Assembly: GCA_963921195.1 (NCBI GenBank)
Contig: OY992538.1
Span: 240,181,462-240,245,461, forward strand
Direction of reading: 5' to 3'
Origin: Pegoplata infirma
Taxonomy: Eukaryota; Arthropoda; Insecta; Diptera; Anthomyiidae
DNA length: 64,000 bases
The position numbers were made by a program, and so were the translations under genes. Each line of letters begins with the position of its first letter. Position 1 is the stretch's first letter. The notes under the pieces are model-generated. The model did not search any database, had not been told where the DNA came from, and saw only the letters and a program-made list of their open reading frames with translations. Below are positions 1 through 12,272 of the stretch, piece after piece.

Positions 1-311
1 TTGAAACAAGCAAATGCAAGAAAATTACAAAATATTATCAAATTTATTATTCAAATGCGATTTTCTAAAAAAAAAAAACGAATAACGCGCTTCTGATTTT
101 CTCTGTATGGATTGAAAAAGCATTTAAAAAAAAAATTAAAAGGGTGAAAAAGAGACCGGATTTTTTACTTTGTGTGGATAGCAAAAAATATTTAAACTTA
201 AAATCAAAAATGAAAAGGGGGAAAAGTGGACGGATTTTTTATATTTTTTACAAAATTAAAAATTTTAGAACAATTTGAAAATTTTTTTAATATTACGCCT
301 TCTAAGCCCAG
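1..311. other. AT-rich DNA, nothing recognised
   Basis: A/T-rich sequence with short A and T runs. No reading frame, inverted end or repeat shared with the rest of the window was seen. Confidence 0.5.
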
Positions 312-611
312 GTCAGAAACTAATATAGACTCGACAGTAGGATTTTATAACAAAATACGGAGAAAAACTTAGCGACTTTAGGAGAAAACAGAGCGGTTTT
401 AGTTGGTTTTAAGCTTATATGGCAACACTTTATTCTAATTAGGAGGAATTGAAACAATATAATCGGATCTGGCATCTATTTTTATTATGGAGCTTTATAT
501 TAATTTTCTCATTCGAACCCAATTAGTAAAATAAATTGAAAAAAATTAACCATATGGTTGAAGACTACTTTTTGACACCTGTCATAATTGTCGAGTCTGT
601 ATTAGTCTGTG
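312..611 (-). mobile_element. 300-bp MITE family A, copy 1
   Basis: Non-autonomous element with inverted ends containing GACTCGACA near each terminus. It is inverted relative to the copies at 1196-1495 and 36517-36815 and shares their interior (GGAGAAAACAGAGCGG-like and ACCATATGGTT blocks). The left end has drifted (CAGAAACT instead of CACAGACT), so that boundary is approximate, and no target duplication is visible. It has no coding capacity. Confidence 0.75.
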
Positions 612-1195
612 CAGAAGTTTTGAAAAATTAAAAAAACAAAAACGCAATTTTCTTAGTTTCATATAGGGCTTCCAATACAACCTATTCAGAAATTCATGAG
701 CACATGTTTTTTTCCTGGACATTTGGTGTGGAATGACTCCTATGTATGTATGTATGTGCTTGTGAATGTTTGTATATGTGTGTATATATGCATATTTGAA
801 TAGTAGTAAATGTTGAAACATAAAAAAGTCCTTAATTAAATGAAACTTAATGGAGTGTGAAAAACGTTATAATACACTCACACATAAACATACACATACA
901 TATATGTAGTTTTAATACATACATACACGACTTTTCACATATTATTATAAAAATTTATTTTATGATCAAAAGTTTATTAATAAATATAATTATATTTGCA
1001 GAAAAAGTTGCAAAAATCCATAAAATTAATATGATTTAAAACAATAAAAAAGTAAAAAGACAACACTTTCAAAAGATTATTAACATACCCAGTCAGAAAT
1101 TGCCAACCGTACCAACAATTTTGTGGTGGAACAATATCGGGCTAACGAAAAATACAACATTGTATAACGTAAAACAGTTTCACTTAAAATATTGT
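612..1195. other. Spacer with TG/TA-rich microsatellite
   Basis: About 735-795 is an impure ATGT/TATG microsatellite. GGTGTGGAATG at about 728 resembles the inverted end of the fold-back at 29214-30536, so a decayed fragment of that family may lie here. Nothing else was recognised. Confidence 0.4.
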
Positions 1196-1495
1196 CACAG
1201 ACTAATACAGACTCGACATAAGTGACAGGTGTCAAAAAAGTATTCTTTAACCATATGGTTAATATTTTCAAATTATTCTACGAATTAGGTTAGAAAGAGA
1301 AAACTGATATAACGCGCCATAAGAAAAATGGATGCCAGATCGGATTTTGTTGTTTCACTCACTCCTAAGTCGTAGAAAGTGTTGCCATGTTAGCGTAAAA
1401 CGGACTAAAAACCGCTGTGTTTTCTCCTAAAATCGCTTAGTTTTTCCCCATTTTTTCTTGTAAAACTCTACTGTCGAGTCTGTATTTAGTCTGTG
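1196..1495 (+). mobile_element. 300-bp MITE family A, copy 2, with target duplication
   Basis: Starts CACAGACTAATACAGACTCG and ends with the inverted equivalent (...GACTGTG-type end; CTGTG at 1491-1495). Directly flanked by ATATTGT on both sides (1189-1195 and 1496-1502), a 7-bp target duplication. About 300 bp and non-coding. The target length is unusual: hAT elements give 8 bp and Tc1/mariner gives TA, so the superfamily is left open. Confidence 0.85.
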
Positions 1496-1502
1496 ATATT
1501 GT

Positions 1503-1882
1503 GTTGGCTCAACTTTGTGTTTACATAAATCACTACACTGTGCATTAAAATTTAAAAGTTCTACATTTTTATTTTTTTAAAAAGATTTTGATTTACATAG
1601 ACCTCAACTCTTTAATCTTAGTGAACACTTAAGTAGTTGCTTTTTTCAACCATTTTGTGCAAAATGGTAACTAAAAAGCACTACATCGAGATTTTTAATG
1701 CATCCCTACGCGAAAGGTAAATCCAATGTCGTAAATTTGTAAAATCAATGTTAACCCAACGTCAGAACAAAAGTCGAGCGATCGTTGGCCACTGTTATCA
1801 TTTCAACTTCGGATTGACGTCGTAGACTTAGAAACGGGTATGTTTCGCCAACGTTGGTACCGTCTGCCTGGGTAGATACACA
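1503..1882. other. Spacer, possible decayed CCCAGG element end
   Basis: CTGCCTGGGTA at 1864-1874 looks like the right end of another CCCAGGCAG-family element abutting the copy that starts at 1883. Its left end was not found. The rest is featureless. Confidence 0.35.
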
Positions 1883-2701
1883 CCCAGGCAGAAAAATGCG
1901 AACGAGAAAGCGCTGGCAAAGTACCTTTTATGGTCGCTTGTGTGCTGGGAAAGCATCACAGTTTGGTACTCCCCCAGCGTCCAAAATGATAACCACGGTA
2001 AACGGTATGCCGTTGCTATTTTAAAGCGCTTTGAAAGCGCTTTAAAAACCAAAAATATGGTACTATTATAGCACTATAAGATCAAAAATATGGTATGTAT
2101 CCAAATTGTATAAGTCCGTAAGACACAACTTTTTTTGGTGAATAAAGAAATTTATTAAATTAGGATAAACAAATTTTGGACAAACTTTGAAATATTTTTT
2201 AAGTCTCGGAAAAAATTTGTTTGCTGTTTTCTTTGCGTTTTGAAATAAAAAATTTATTAAAAATGCTTCTAGGAAAATTTTTGGAAAAGTCCCGAAAAAA
2301 AGTGGTGTATTGGACCGAATCGGGTAGTGTTCCAAAGGGATAGGCACAGTGACATTTCACATGTGATGTATCCAAAGTTTAAGACACTTCCTCACGAAAG
2401 AAACAGGTGTTTTTATATAAAAGGTGTCAAGTTTGTAATATGTAGGTCATTGTGTCTAAGTGACACATCACGAGAACTATGAAGGACCGGCCACTTATCC
2501 CGCAGGGAAATAAAAAATATTCCAGTTGCTACGAAAATTAATAATTTTAATAAAAAATTTATACTTTGAACGGATTTAAATAGAAAAACACTGGCAAAGC
2601 GCTTGCAACGCACTTTTTCGAATTCATACTACCTTCTACACAAAAAATAAAGTGCTTTGCGGAGACTTTTTCTTTGGAACGGTTTGAAGTTTCTGCCTGG
2701 G
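1883..2701. mobile_element. CCCAGGCAG-ended MITE, copy 1
   Basis: Begins CCCAGGCAGAAAAATGCGAA and ends ...CTGCCTGGG, with CA on both sides as a possible 2-bp target duplication. The first 180 bases resemble the left part of the element at 10928-12272 (same order of blocks: AAAGCGCTTT, AAAAACCAAAAA). No open frame with family features. Confidence 0.65.
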
Positions 2702-4299
2702 CACATATGCAGCAAATTTGATTAAATTATATTAAAAAAAAAAAAAATAAGAATAAATTGAACAAAGTATTTTTGCATCTAACAAAATAATTTAACTAAA
2801 TTTTAACAATTTTATATGCAATCTACTCTTTAGGCAGCTAGCTCTAGCTTTTATTTTTTTTTTGGTTCTACCCATAAAAACTCATTAGATTTTGTGTGTA
2901 CACAAAATCGCATTAAACAACCATAAAATGGTTCTTCAGTGTTTTACATTAGATGCATTCAACAATATCTAAAAATACTACATGCAAAAAAATACACAAT
3001 TAAAATTTGGAAAATTATTTTTTTTTATTAAAATAGTATATGAATTTTCTTAAAATTTAGTTAAAATAAATTCTGTCACTTGAGACGAAAACCCTCTTAA
3101 AATAGTCTTCAAATGTCAGTTAACTAACAAAAAGTCTAAATTTATAGCGCCGTATAATTCTTTCAGTGTAAAATACTACACCCATACACGAAATAGTTAT
3201 GCACATAATACACTATGGCAGCAGTTGTAAATTTATGTTACCTCACTTTTCTGTTGTGTTTGTTGTACTTTTTTGTGTGTGTGGCAATAGTGTTAGTGGA
3301 AGTATATTGACAATGATTTTTACCATAGAATCAACAAAACAAGAAAAAAAAAAAAAAAAAAAAACAGAGGCAAAATGAAGGGAAATTTAACAAAGATAAC
3401 TTCATTTGAAACAAACATTTTTGAAACGCATTTATTCAATGCGTGTATGCATTGTTGCCTTTTATGTTACAAAAATGCAGTTACCAACAGCAGCAGCTGG
3501 AGTATTGGGATCGAATATACAATTTCTATTGTAACTTTTTGTATGGTTCTTTATTAGTGGCAAATTTTAAATTATGCTATTGCCACTACAAATATTCCAT
3601 TTGCTATTGAATGCATCCACTAATGGTCTAAATAGAGCATTTTTTTGGGCAGATTTTTTTGTTTGTTTGTTTTATACCTGTTATAAAATAAAGGGCAGTA
3701 TGGGGCAGTATAATAAGTTTGACGTTCAGTTTGTGATCTGTAAAATATATTTGAAAATTTGTTGCGTTAATATGATGAGATGTTTCATTTGCGTCATTAA
3801 CATGAATGAAAAATAAAATTTATTGTAAATCAGACGCTAATGTAGAAAAAAAAATTATTTTTGCCCTAAAATTATGGCGAAATGTAGCGAACTCTCGAAT
3901 TTTTTGCATTCTTAGCGAAAAGAAATAAAGTTTCAAACCTCTTCTAAAGTATACTCTTCTCTCACAATCAGTGTTTAAAATTCGTTAGCCTGTGTTTTTT
4001 AGCGCAAATTAAAGTTTGGTCTGCCGACTAATACAGTGTAAATGCTATTTTGCCTTCCTTTTGGCACATCATTAAACGCATTTAAATTTTATTTGAAATC
4101 TAGTTGGAAAATTACTTTGATATAAACTTTAAATGAGTCTGCTAGAGATTACTAAAGTTAAATTAATATACATAAGGATGTTCTGAATTTATGGTAATTT
4201 TTATGGGAAAATTTATAGAAAATTTTAAATATCAAACTGACTTTTTTTGCCAAAATTTATGGTCAAATTTTTTTCAAAAACTATGGAATTTTTCATATA
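2702..4299. other. AT-rich DNA, nothing recognised
   Basis: Contains an A-run at about 3341-3364 and short random frames. No inverted ends or repeats shared with other parts of the window were recognised. Confidence 0.45.
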
Positions 4300-4510
4300 G
4301 AAATAGTCTCAGATTCTGAGAAATTTTTCCCTATTAAAAAGTCTCCAATTCTGTGAGATTTTTCACTATAAAAAAGTTTTAGATTCTGAGACATAGAAAA
4401 AGTATCACATTCTGATATATTTTTCCTATAAAAAATATTAGGTTCTGAAACATTTTAGATTCTGAGAAATTTTTTCTACAGAAAAGCCTCAGATTCTTAG
4501 ACATTTTATA
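4300..4510. repeat. Degenerate AGATTCTGAGACATTTTT tandem repeat
   Basis: Roughly 40-bp units, each with a version of AGATTCTGAGACATTTTT followed by CTATAAAAAAGT. Five or six decayed units. The same motif recurs at 14848-14890, 16545-16650 and 54250-54600, so this is a dispersed family rather than a local array only. Confidence 0.65.
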
Positions 4511-4520
4511 AAAGGAATTA

Positions 4521-5040
4521 CACGCAGAAAGAAAACATGGTTGAGGTGATCATAATAGAGCCTCATATTATGACTGGGAATATGATTGTAGCAATAATGT
4601 TAATATGATTGAAGGCAACAGGGAACAGTAATTATAATATGATTGCGACAATAATGGCCTAAATGTTATATCACTGTTGTAATATGATTCTAATTTAATA
4701 TTTCTTTCTTTTTTTTGGAAATTTAGAAAATATATTGTGTTAAAATAGAACTCGTTTATAGAAATTCCATATTACTTATTTTGTTCCAAAAACATGAACA
4801 AAGCTTACACCAATAATTGAATTTTTAAATGTTGTTTTTATAAAGATGAATGACAATTTTATGTATGCTTGCAACATAAATTTTCATTTAGTTATGTTGA
4901 AATTTTTGGTGTGTCGAGAATATAATTAACCATAACATTGTTACAACAACCATATTGCACTTTTGGATGCAGGAATCATTTTATAAAACGATAACTTGAT
5001 TGCTGCAATCATATCTGGATTTTGTTCTCATATAACATTC
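4521..5040. mobile_element. ATGATTG-rich MITE, decayed copy
   Basis: The left end CACGCAGAAAGAAAACATGG follows TA (4519-4520) and matches the end of the element at 39746-39976. The interior has many ATATGATTG motifs in both orientations, as in 44767-45011. The right end was not found, so the end coordinate is approximate. Confidence 0.5.
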
Positions 5041-5042
5041 CA

Positions 5043-5440
5043 CAGAAATAAATTTTAGTAAATTTTTAATACTATTGAGTAAAAAATTAGTCAATTTTGC
5101 ACCAGTAAACGATTTATTAGTATTGTAGTAAATTTTAAATTAACACAGTTAAAACTTTACTTAAATTTTTTAGATTTTTTAAGTAATTTTTAAATTGTGT
5201 GAAGTAAAAATTTTCTTAAAATTTACTCAAAATTTATCAATTTATTTTTTAAAAAAAATTTTACACTTTTTTGTTTATTAAATAACAACTTTTTTTCAAA
5301 CTGTACTATATTTATGTCTGAAATACATAGGAAAATTTCTTAAAGATGATTTTAAACTTTCAAAAACTACATGAGATTTAAAAAACCAAGAAAATAAAAA
5401 ACTATTAAATTTTTGTTATATTATTTAGTAAATTTTTTTA
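5043..5440. mobile_element. TTGAGTAAATTTTTAAT MITE, partial copy
   Basis: Starts CACAGAAATAAATTTTAGTA and matches, in inverse orientation, the right part of the element at 37278-37933, including CACCAGTAAACGATTTA and repeated TTTTTAATACTATTGAGTAA. The other end has decayed. Confidence 0.55.
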
Positions 5441-6953
5441 ATTAAAATCAAAGCTCGCTTTCTTACACATTTAAACTCAATCCTGGCAAATTGCTAAGAT
5501 TTAAGTGCTGATTAAAAATCCGCCGCGTGATTTTTTTCTGTTTAAAAATGGTTAAATTTATTTATTAAAAAAAAAGAAAATATTAATAAATATTTCCAAT
5601 ATATGTTTAACAACCCATAAAATACCAATAAACAAAGAATGAACGAATACATACAAACGGACTTAAATAAATAATTTTTTATTTGAACTCTTTCAGGTTT
5701 CTTTGCTAACCATATAAATAAGGTTAAGAAATAAAGTGGCTTGGTGTGTTTCAGTTCGTATTAAAATTTTTGAAGCAATAACACTCATCAAGTTGCAAGA
5801 ATGAATACAAATACGGGAACAAACAAATATTTTGAAATATTTTTTTTAAACCCAATAAACAATTTTGGTAATATAAGAAATTTGTAAAAAAACTTTAAAG
5901 AATGAAAAATTGCGACAATTTCTTATTTATAAGAAAAAAAACTCAATTGAAAATATGTTTTGGGGTCAACTACATTTTCTGTTAAAACAGCTACATTTGT
6001 AGTTTTAAATATGAAAACAACTTACATATTTATTTAGTAAACTCATTTTACAGGAGTAAGTTTAACAAATTTTATTTTTCTAGGCAAAATCCACTAAATT
6101 TTTGATAGTTAAAAAATAAATTCAAAAACAACAATTTTTGTTCTAAAAGACGTTTTAAAATAACTAACAAAAACAGTTGTTTCATATTTCCCATAGAAAA
6201 ACAACTACATTTGTAGTTGAAAACAAAAATGAATTTTTTTACGAACAACTAACATGTTGTAACTGCCTTACTTTTCTAAGTGTACGATTTGACAGTTAAA
6301 AACCGCGACCGGTACACATTGTTTTATTAAATTTATTTTATGTCGTTTACGGTTTCTTCCAATTATCCTATCTCTCTCACTGCAGTTGAGTTGAGGGTGG
6401 GTTGTACAAGCCTAAAATAAGGAAACTTTTTAGGCAAATCCATGACGCTCAGACTTAAAATAGTACATTGTACCGTAATATCATAACATCACTGCAGTGC
6501 TGTCAATTTTTTTACAAACAATCTTTTAAAAGTTTAACAGTGTTGACAATCTGATATCATTAGAAATGCGTTTAATAAAATTTTTTTTTGCACCACTGAA
6601 CACAGAAATGATTACTTTTGCTGTCACCGCCCACTGTCTTTGTTTCGGGTCAACGGTATAATAGTAATCGTCCACCGTGCCGTGCTCGCTCTGTTATCAC
6701 TTTATAAGGTCGGAAACACTTTTTTGTGTATCTAACCATAAAAAAACCTCAGAAAATGGTAAAATAGTATAATAATCACTGTTTTTATGTATTGGGCAAA
6801 GAATGTTAAAAGATCATACTCTTATACATGCATATGAATGTTTACAAACAAACAAACATGCATATGCATGCTGTTATGCAAGTGTATGCGAATGAATGTT
6901 AAGGTAAAGTAAACTTTGAACGTGCAGTATGAACAAATTATGCTACTTGCAAA
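5441..6953. other. AT-rich DNA with decayed inverted repeat
   Basis: CTACATTTGTAGTT occurs at about 5991 and 6210 in a region with alternating AAAACAACT/AGTTGTTTT blocks, ending CTTTTCTAAGTGTAC near 6285, like the CAC...GTG/TA elements elsewhere. The left end is not certain. No gene was seen. Confidence 0.35.
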
Positions 6954-6961
6954 ATGTACAA

Positions 6962-7381
6962 TAAGGTGGCACAAATAATAACTTTTTGTTTCGAATTTCG
7001 TCGATTGCCGTGCAAATAATAGTTTCTTTTGGACTAAAAACTCTATGTTTAAATTTTTAGCCCAATCGGACAATATTAACCTGTGCCACTGGGGGGCTAA
7101 AGTTTGGCCATAAAAAAATCGTACGAAACAAAATTTTTTTTTTCAAAAATTTTCTCTTTCATTGCCCGTCTACAGTGTCATCCTAGGACAAGTTAAAATA
7201 TTTCAAAAATATTTTACCAAAAGTATCCTTTAAAACTTTAAAGCCCTTTTAAAAGGAAGCAGGGTCACGAAATGAAAAACTGTAAATGCAGTTTTACTCT
7301 ATTTGATCTCTACTTTCAGATGTATATCATCCGGTTCATGTTTAATGTTGGCTGTCGGACGGTGTTATTCGTACCACCCTA
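6962..7381. mobile_element. hAT-type MITE 1 (TAAGGTGG ends, 8-bp duplication)
   Basis: Ends TAAGGTGGCACAAATAA and, inverted at the right, TAGGGTGGTACGAATAA. Both sit directly against ATGTACAA (6954-6961 and 7382-7389). An 8-bp duplication and ends fitting YARNG are the known marks of hAT elements. 420 bp, non-coding, so it would need a hAT transposase from elsewhere. A diverged relative of its interior lies at about 24420-24640, inverted. Confidence 0.88.
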
Positions 7382-7389
7382 ATGTACAA

Positions 7390-7865
7390 TACATATAAAA
7401 AAAAAAAAATCTTCAGGATAAAATGGTGTTACTTACTACAACAACTATACTTTTGCCGTTACTTTTTGAAGAATATTTTATTTGTGTGCATAAATATAGC
7501 AAAATAAACATAACTTGCTTTCCATCAAGTTCTTTCAGAACAAGAAGCAGCTTTATCACCAAACCAAAAAGTGTTTCAAAGCCACACTCCAAAAAAAATA
7601 TCACTTTCCTACTATGAATTTTGCAAATTTCAACAAATTCTTGGTAAGTATTACTCAAAAATGCGTAAATTTCAACTTATTTCAAGTAGAATTACATAAT
7701 TTGTTTAAACTTAATTTATAAAATAATGATGTCATTTCAATTTAGGTGAGCTTATTTAAGCATGATTTCCATTCGTAATGCATTCATAGTACTCAGACTT
7801 TGGAAAAATTCACTTTTATGTGAAGTGATGGAGAAATTCTGAGGTCAACCATTAAGTGTACTCTA
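7390..7865. other. Spacer, nothing recognised
   Basis: A pair of overlapping frames on the two strands at 7413-7721 has no recognisable content and no codon bias. Considered non-coding. Confidence 0.4.
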
Positions 7866-9205
7866 CACCATTTACAGATGTAATTCGAAAAAGAACAATT
7901 GTAATTCGAAGATTCTATTTGTAATTCGAAGATTCCATTTGTAATTCGTAGATTCCATTTGTAATTCGAAGATTCCATTTGTAATTCGAATACTCCAATT
8001 GTAATTCGAAGATTCCATTTGTAATTCGAAGATTCCAATTGTAATTCGTAAAAGATCAATTGTAATTCGTAAAAGATCAATTGAAATTCGTAAAAGATCA
8101 ATTGTAATTCGTAAAAGATCAATTGTAATTCGAAAAAGATCAATTGTAATTCGTAAAAGATCAATTGTAATTCGAAAAAGATCAGTTGTAATTCGTAAAA
8201 GATCAATTGTAATTCGTAAAAGATCAATTGTAATTCGAAGATTCCATTTGTAATTCGTAAAAGATCAATTGTAATTCGTAAAAGATCAATTGTAATTCGA
8301 AAAATATCAATTGTAATTCGAAAAAGATCAATTGTAATTCGTAAAAGATCAATTGTAATTCGTAAAAGATCAATTGTAATTCGTAAAAGATCAATTGTAA
8401 TTCGAAAAAGATCAATTGTAATTCGTAAAAGATCAATTGTAATTCGAAAAAGATCAATTGTAATTCGTAAAAGATCAATTGAAATTCGAAAAAGATCAAT
8501 TGTAATTCGTAAAAGATCAATTGTAATTCGTAAAAGATCAATTGTAATTCGAAGATTCCAATTGTAATTCGTAAATTATCAATGTAAATTCAGTTGATGT
8601 TTTTCGAATTACAATTGGAATCTTCGAATTACAATTGATCTTTTACGAATTACAATTGATCTTTTACGAATTACAATTGATCTTTTTCGAATTACAATTG
8701 ATCTTTTACGAATTACAGTTGATCTTTTACGAATTACAATTGATCTTTTTCGAATTACAATTGATCTTTTTCGAATTACAATTGATCTTTTACGAATTAC
8801 AATTGATCTTTTACGAATTACAAATGGAATTTTCGAATTACAATTGATCTTTTACGAATTACAATTGATCTTTTACGAATTACAATTGATCTTTTCCGAA
8901 TTACAATTGATCTTTTACGAATTACAATTGATATTTTTCGAATTACAATTGATCTTTTACGAATTACAATTGATCTTTTACGAATTACAATTGATCTTTT
9001 ACGAATTACAATTGATCTTTTACGAATTACAACTGGAGTATTCGAATTACAATTGGAAACTTCGAATTACAATTGGAGTATTCGAATTACAAATGGAATC
9101 TTCGAATTACAAATGGAATCTTCGAATTACAAATAGAATCTTCGAATTACAAATAGAATCTTCGAATTACAATTGATCTTTTTCGAATTACATCTGTAAA
9201 TGATG
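7866..9205. mobile_element. Fold-back element with 21-bp satellite arms
   Basis: Two inverted arms (7866-about 8585 and about 8600-9205) made almost wholly of a 21-bp unit, GATCAATTGTAATTCGTAAAA, with a 20-bp variant, GATTCCATTTGTAATTCGAA. Variant units are placed symmetrically near the outer ends. The tips carry CATTTACAGATG and its inverse and are flanked by TA (7864-7865, 9206-9207), consistent with TA-duplicating insertion. The centre is a short unique stretch with ATGTAAATTCAGTTGATG. Because 21 is a multiple of three, the array gives long frames on both strands with a 7-residue repeat; these are an artefact, not a gene. Confidence 0.9.
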
Positions 9206-9207
9206 TA

Positions 9208-10699
9208 GTCCCAGGTTTTCGACTTTTATTAAAATTTTGTCGGCCTGAGTAAATTTGCAGTAAATTTGAATTATTTTACACATTAATTGTACAAAATTAC
9301 ACACGTTGTGTATTTTAAATCTTTTAATTTGCCCTTTAGTGTAACTTTAGCATTTTATTTTCTTTTATAAAAAATAGAGAAAGAAAAAGAAGCAGGCAAT
9401 AACAACGTTGTTTAAGAACCTTCGTAAAAGGTAATGTGTTATTGATGAACTCAAATTTAAGGAATCTTTTTCTACCATGCAATTTTTTTTGTGTTTGTGT
9501 ATAGTGCAAACATAATGCAGTCATGTGTATTAAAAGTGCCAACAAAAATACAGGATCAAAAATTAAAAACCATGAAAGTGATACATATTTTATGGATTTT
9601 AATAACTTTCAGATCAATCAATTTGAAGTTTAAATTGCAGCAATAAATAATTTTACAATTATGAACATTTTATAATTTCATTGATTTTTTCTTTTTTCTT
9701 TTTAGCATACCCTGTGTTATTAATATTTAATCGCCCTTAGGTTAAAGGGTTTTTATATGTAGTAAGTTAAAGGAGTAATTTTTCAGAGTCAATTTTTGTA
9801 TATGTGTTCATGTGTATTTGAGCATAACTTCCAGCATACATTTGGGTGCACACTGAGAAAAAACATGTTTGGTACATGATTATAGCAAATCAAATCACCC
9901 ATAATGGAGGGGCAACATAGTGTGGTTGATAAGGCGTCCCGTCAAATCTAAACTTTTGATTTTAGAAACATGGTTTCTTTGGGAAATGTTCTTAGAATTT
10001 CTTGTAGATTATGTTCTTGCTATACGATTTGTGACAAAAAAAAATCGACCAACCCCAATATTTATATATATATAATCCATTCCATTAGTCATTTTAAAAA
10101 ATCTGACCGAGGGTCTTCCGATTTTGTTATATTTTTCATACAGATTCTCTATGGAGCCAATTTTAAATTTCATCCATCAGATTGAAAATATTCGAAAAAC
10201 ACGCTATTTTATTCACGATCTACGTTTTTAAAAAAGTAAAAAAAAAAATTTATAATTTGTGTAACTTTGAGCAGCTGTATTTTCTAAACTACTTATCGCA
10301 TTTTAACAATGTATAGGTGGTTTAAAATTGCATTTTATATACAAATGCAGTTTTGAAGTGCATTTTGCGAAACTTTTACCCCTTTTAATTTTACATACCA
10401 ATCAGTTTGATCAAATAACGATGGTTGATCCGAATTTAGTAATTGAAAGCATTTTGATCAAATTTAGCTGGTGGATGATCAAAGCAAATTCTTAATGTAA
10501 AGTAAAGCAAAAATAAAACTCCTTGGCCATCGTGCGTTCGGAAATGTTAAAAAACAGTGAAATTGTTGACTAATTCGGCATTTAATTAACTAGTCTTCAA
10601 TTTAAAAATTTTTCTGATGAAACTTCTCTAAAAAATATATTTTGTTTTTACTCCAAAATAAAATAATACTACAAATAACACAGTAATACAAAATCGAAC
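9208..10699. other. Spacer with one MITE-end fragment
   Basis: About 9851-9930 (CACTGAGAAAAAACATG, then TGATTATAGCAAATC) resembles one end of the ATGATTG-rich MITE at 39746-39976. The rest has no recognisable gene or repeat. Confidence 0.4.
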
Positions 10700-10927
10700 T
10701 TTCCGAATTGGAATGGGATGAAACCAAAAGCAAATGGAAGTTGACATAACAAAACCCTCATGACGTTTTTTTAGTGCAGCGCTAGATTCTTTTTACACGC
10801 ATTTAAAGTTGGTGATTTTACAGCATTTAAAGTTTTTATGTACTAAACATGTCGTACTTTAGGGGCCCCTGGTAGTGCCCTTATGGGCATGTGGGGCGCA
10901 GCGTCCAAACTTAAGCTCGAAATTATA

Positions 10928-12272
10928 CCCAGGCAGAAAAATACAAACGGGCCAATACTGGCCAAGTAACATAAACGGTGGTACAAGTATTGCCAGGACG
11001 TAGAATTTTTTGTATTTCAGTACTGACCCGGTTACCCAAATGATAACTCTGATCTACGGTTGGCCCAGACGTTCAGACAGCATTGTAAAAGCACTGTAAA
11101 AACCAAAAAAACAACGTTGTCCCAATACTTCAAATACAAAAAAATCAGTATTTATTTCATATTTTTATTTAAAAAAATTGCTCCATGAAAACTTTAAAAA
11201 TATTTTTTCCTGAATTTACTCTACCTAACGAAACTTTAGGCACCAATTTTAAAAATAAAAAAAATTATTTTTTTTTGACCAAATGTGCAAACTTTACGCG
11301 CTGGTTGCGCCCTGAAGATGACATCCAAATTTTTTTAAATTATTTTTCCCGCAATCAGCTCATCAATAACCATCGTTCTGGGGGTATGCCCTAAAGAAAT
11401 TCAAAAATTTGTTGATTTCGGGACATGCTAATGTACAACATGAAGGGCGGATTACTAAATGAAAAGTTACACCTAGAAAAGTTTTACAGTAACTATTTAC
11501 GGTTATTCAAAAAGTTTTTAGTTAGAGTTGTTTTAAACGTTTTATCGTTTCTTTTTCAATGAAAATAAAATATTAAACGATTCATAAAGTTGTTAAAATA
11601 ATAAACTACAAAAGTTACGGAAAAATATTTTTATCAGTTAAATTATTTGGGACTGATTATACCGTATAATTTTACAGAAGTACGGTTTTTGTAGTTTGTT
11701 ATTCAAAAATTTGATTTTTACTTCACAAAATAAAAAATTGTAAACAGTTAAAATAACTGAAATATCGTTTGTTTTTACGGAATGTCTAGTCAATTATTAA
11801 CGTTTAAAAATAACTGAAAAAGTATGTTGTTTCAACTGAAATATAAGTAGTCCGTTTTTTAAAAGGAAAAACGATTGTTTTAAACGTTTTTTCAGTTGAA
11901 TTTACTTACAAAATATTTTGAGTGTAGCTGCTAACTAACGATTTAACGGAGCCTTATGTCAAATTTTGTATGAAAAAGTTAAATTTAACAGAGAGTTATT
12001 TTATAACGGATAATGGTAAGAGTATAATGATAATAACGGAAATTTTTAGTTCTAAACTTCCGGTTAATAAATAGAATATTTAAAAAACAAATAGTTTTAG
12101 TTCACACCAAAAAATGTAAAAAAATAATATTAAGCGGTAAGATTTTTTGTAATAAAGTACTGGTACAGGACTTTTAGGGTTGTTTTTCCAACACTGGCAA
12201 ATTACTCTATTTTCAAAAAAAGGTACTTTGCCAGTACTATATTTTTTGTACCTCTGTCAATTTCTGGCTGGG
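10928..12272. mobile_element. CCCAGGCAG-ended MITE, copy 2 (middle of the nest)
   Basis: Left end CCCAGGCAGAAAAATACAAA, right end inverted as CCCAGCCAGAAATT, with TA on both sides (10926-10927 and 12273-12274). The left part resembles 1883-2100. It has itself been split by the 455-bp MITE at 11470-11924. Confidence 0.78.
11470..11924 (-). mobile_element. CACCTAGAAAAG/CACTCAAAAT MITE, copy 1 (455 bp)
   Basis: Flanked by TA on both sides (11468-11469, 11925-11926). Begins CACCTAGAAAAGTTTTACAG and ends ...TTTTGAGTG. Nearly the same sequence, inverted, is at 21296-21752 (457 bp), where it is also TA-flanked. The interior has symmetric AAACGTTTTAAAAC-type blocks. Non-coding; a TA target points to a Tc1/mariner-type enzyme. 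Confidence 0.9.

Noticed and set aside
7793..9176. Long frames on both strands with a repeated 7-residue unit (LIFYELQ)
   Set aside because: They follow from a 21-bp tandem unit without stop codons; the same frame appears in both inverted arms. Not a protein gene.
7876..9190. CRISPR-like regular repeats
   Set aside because: Units are contiguous with no unique spacers, the array is inverted on itself, and the genome is eukaryotic.
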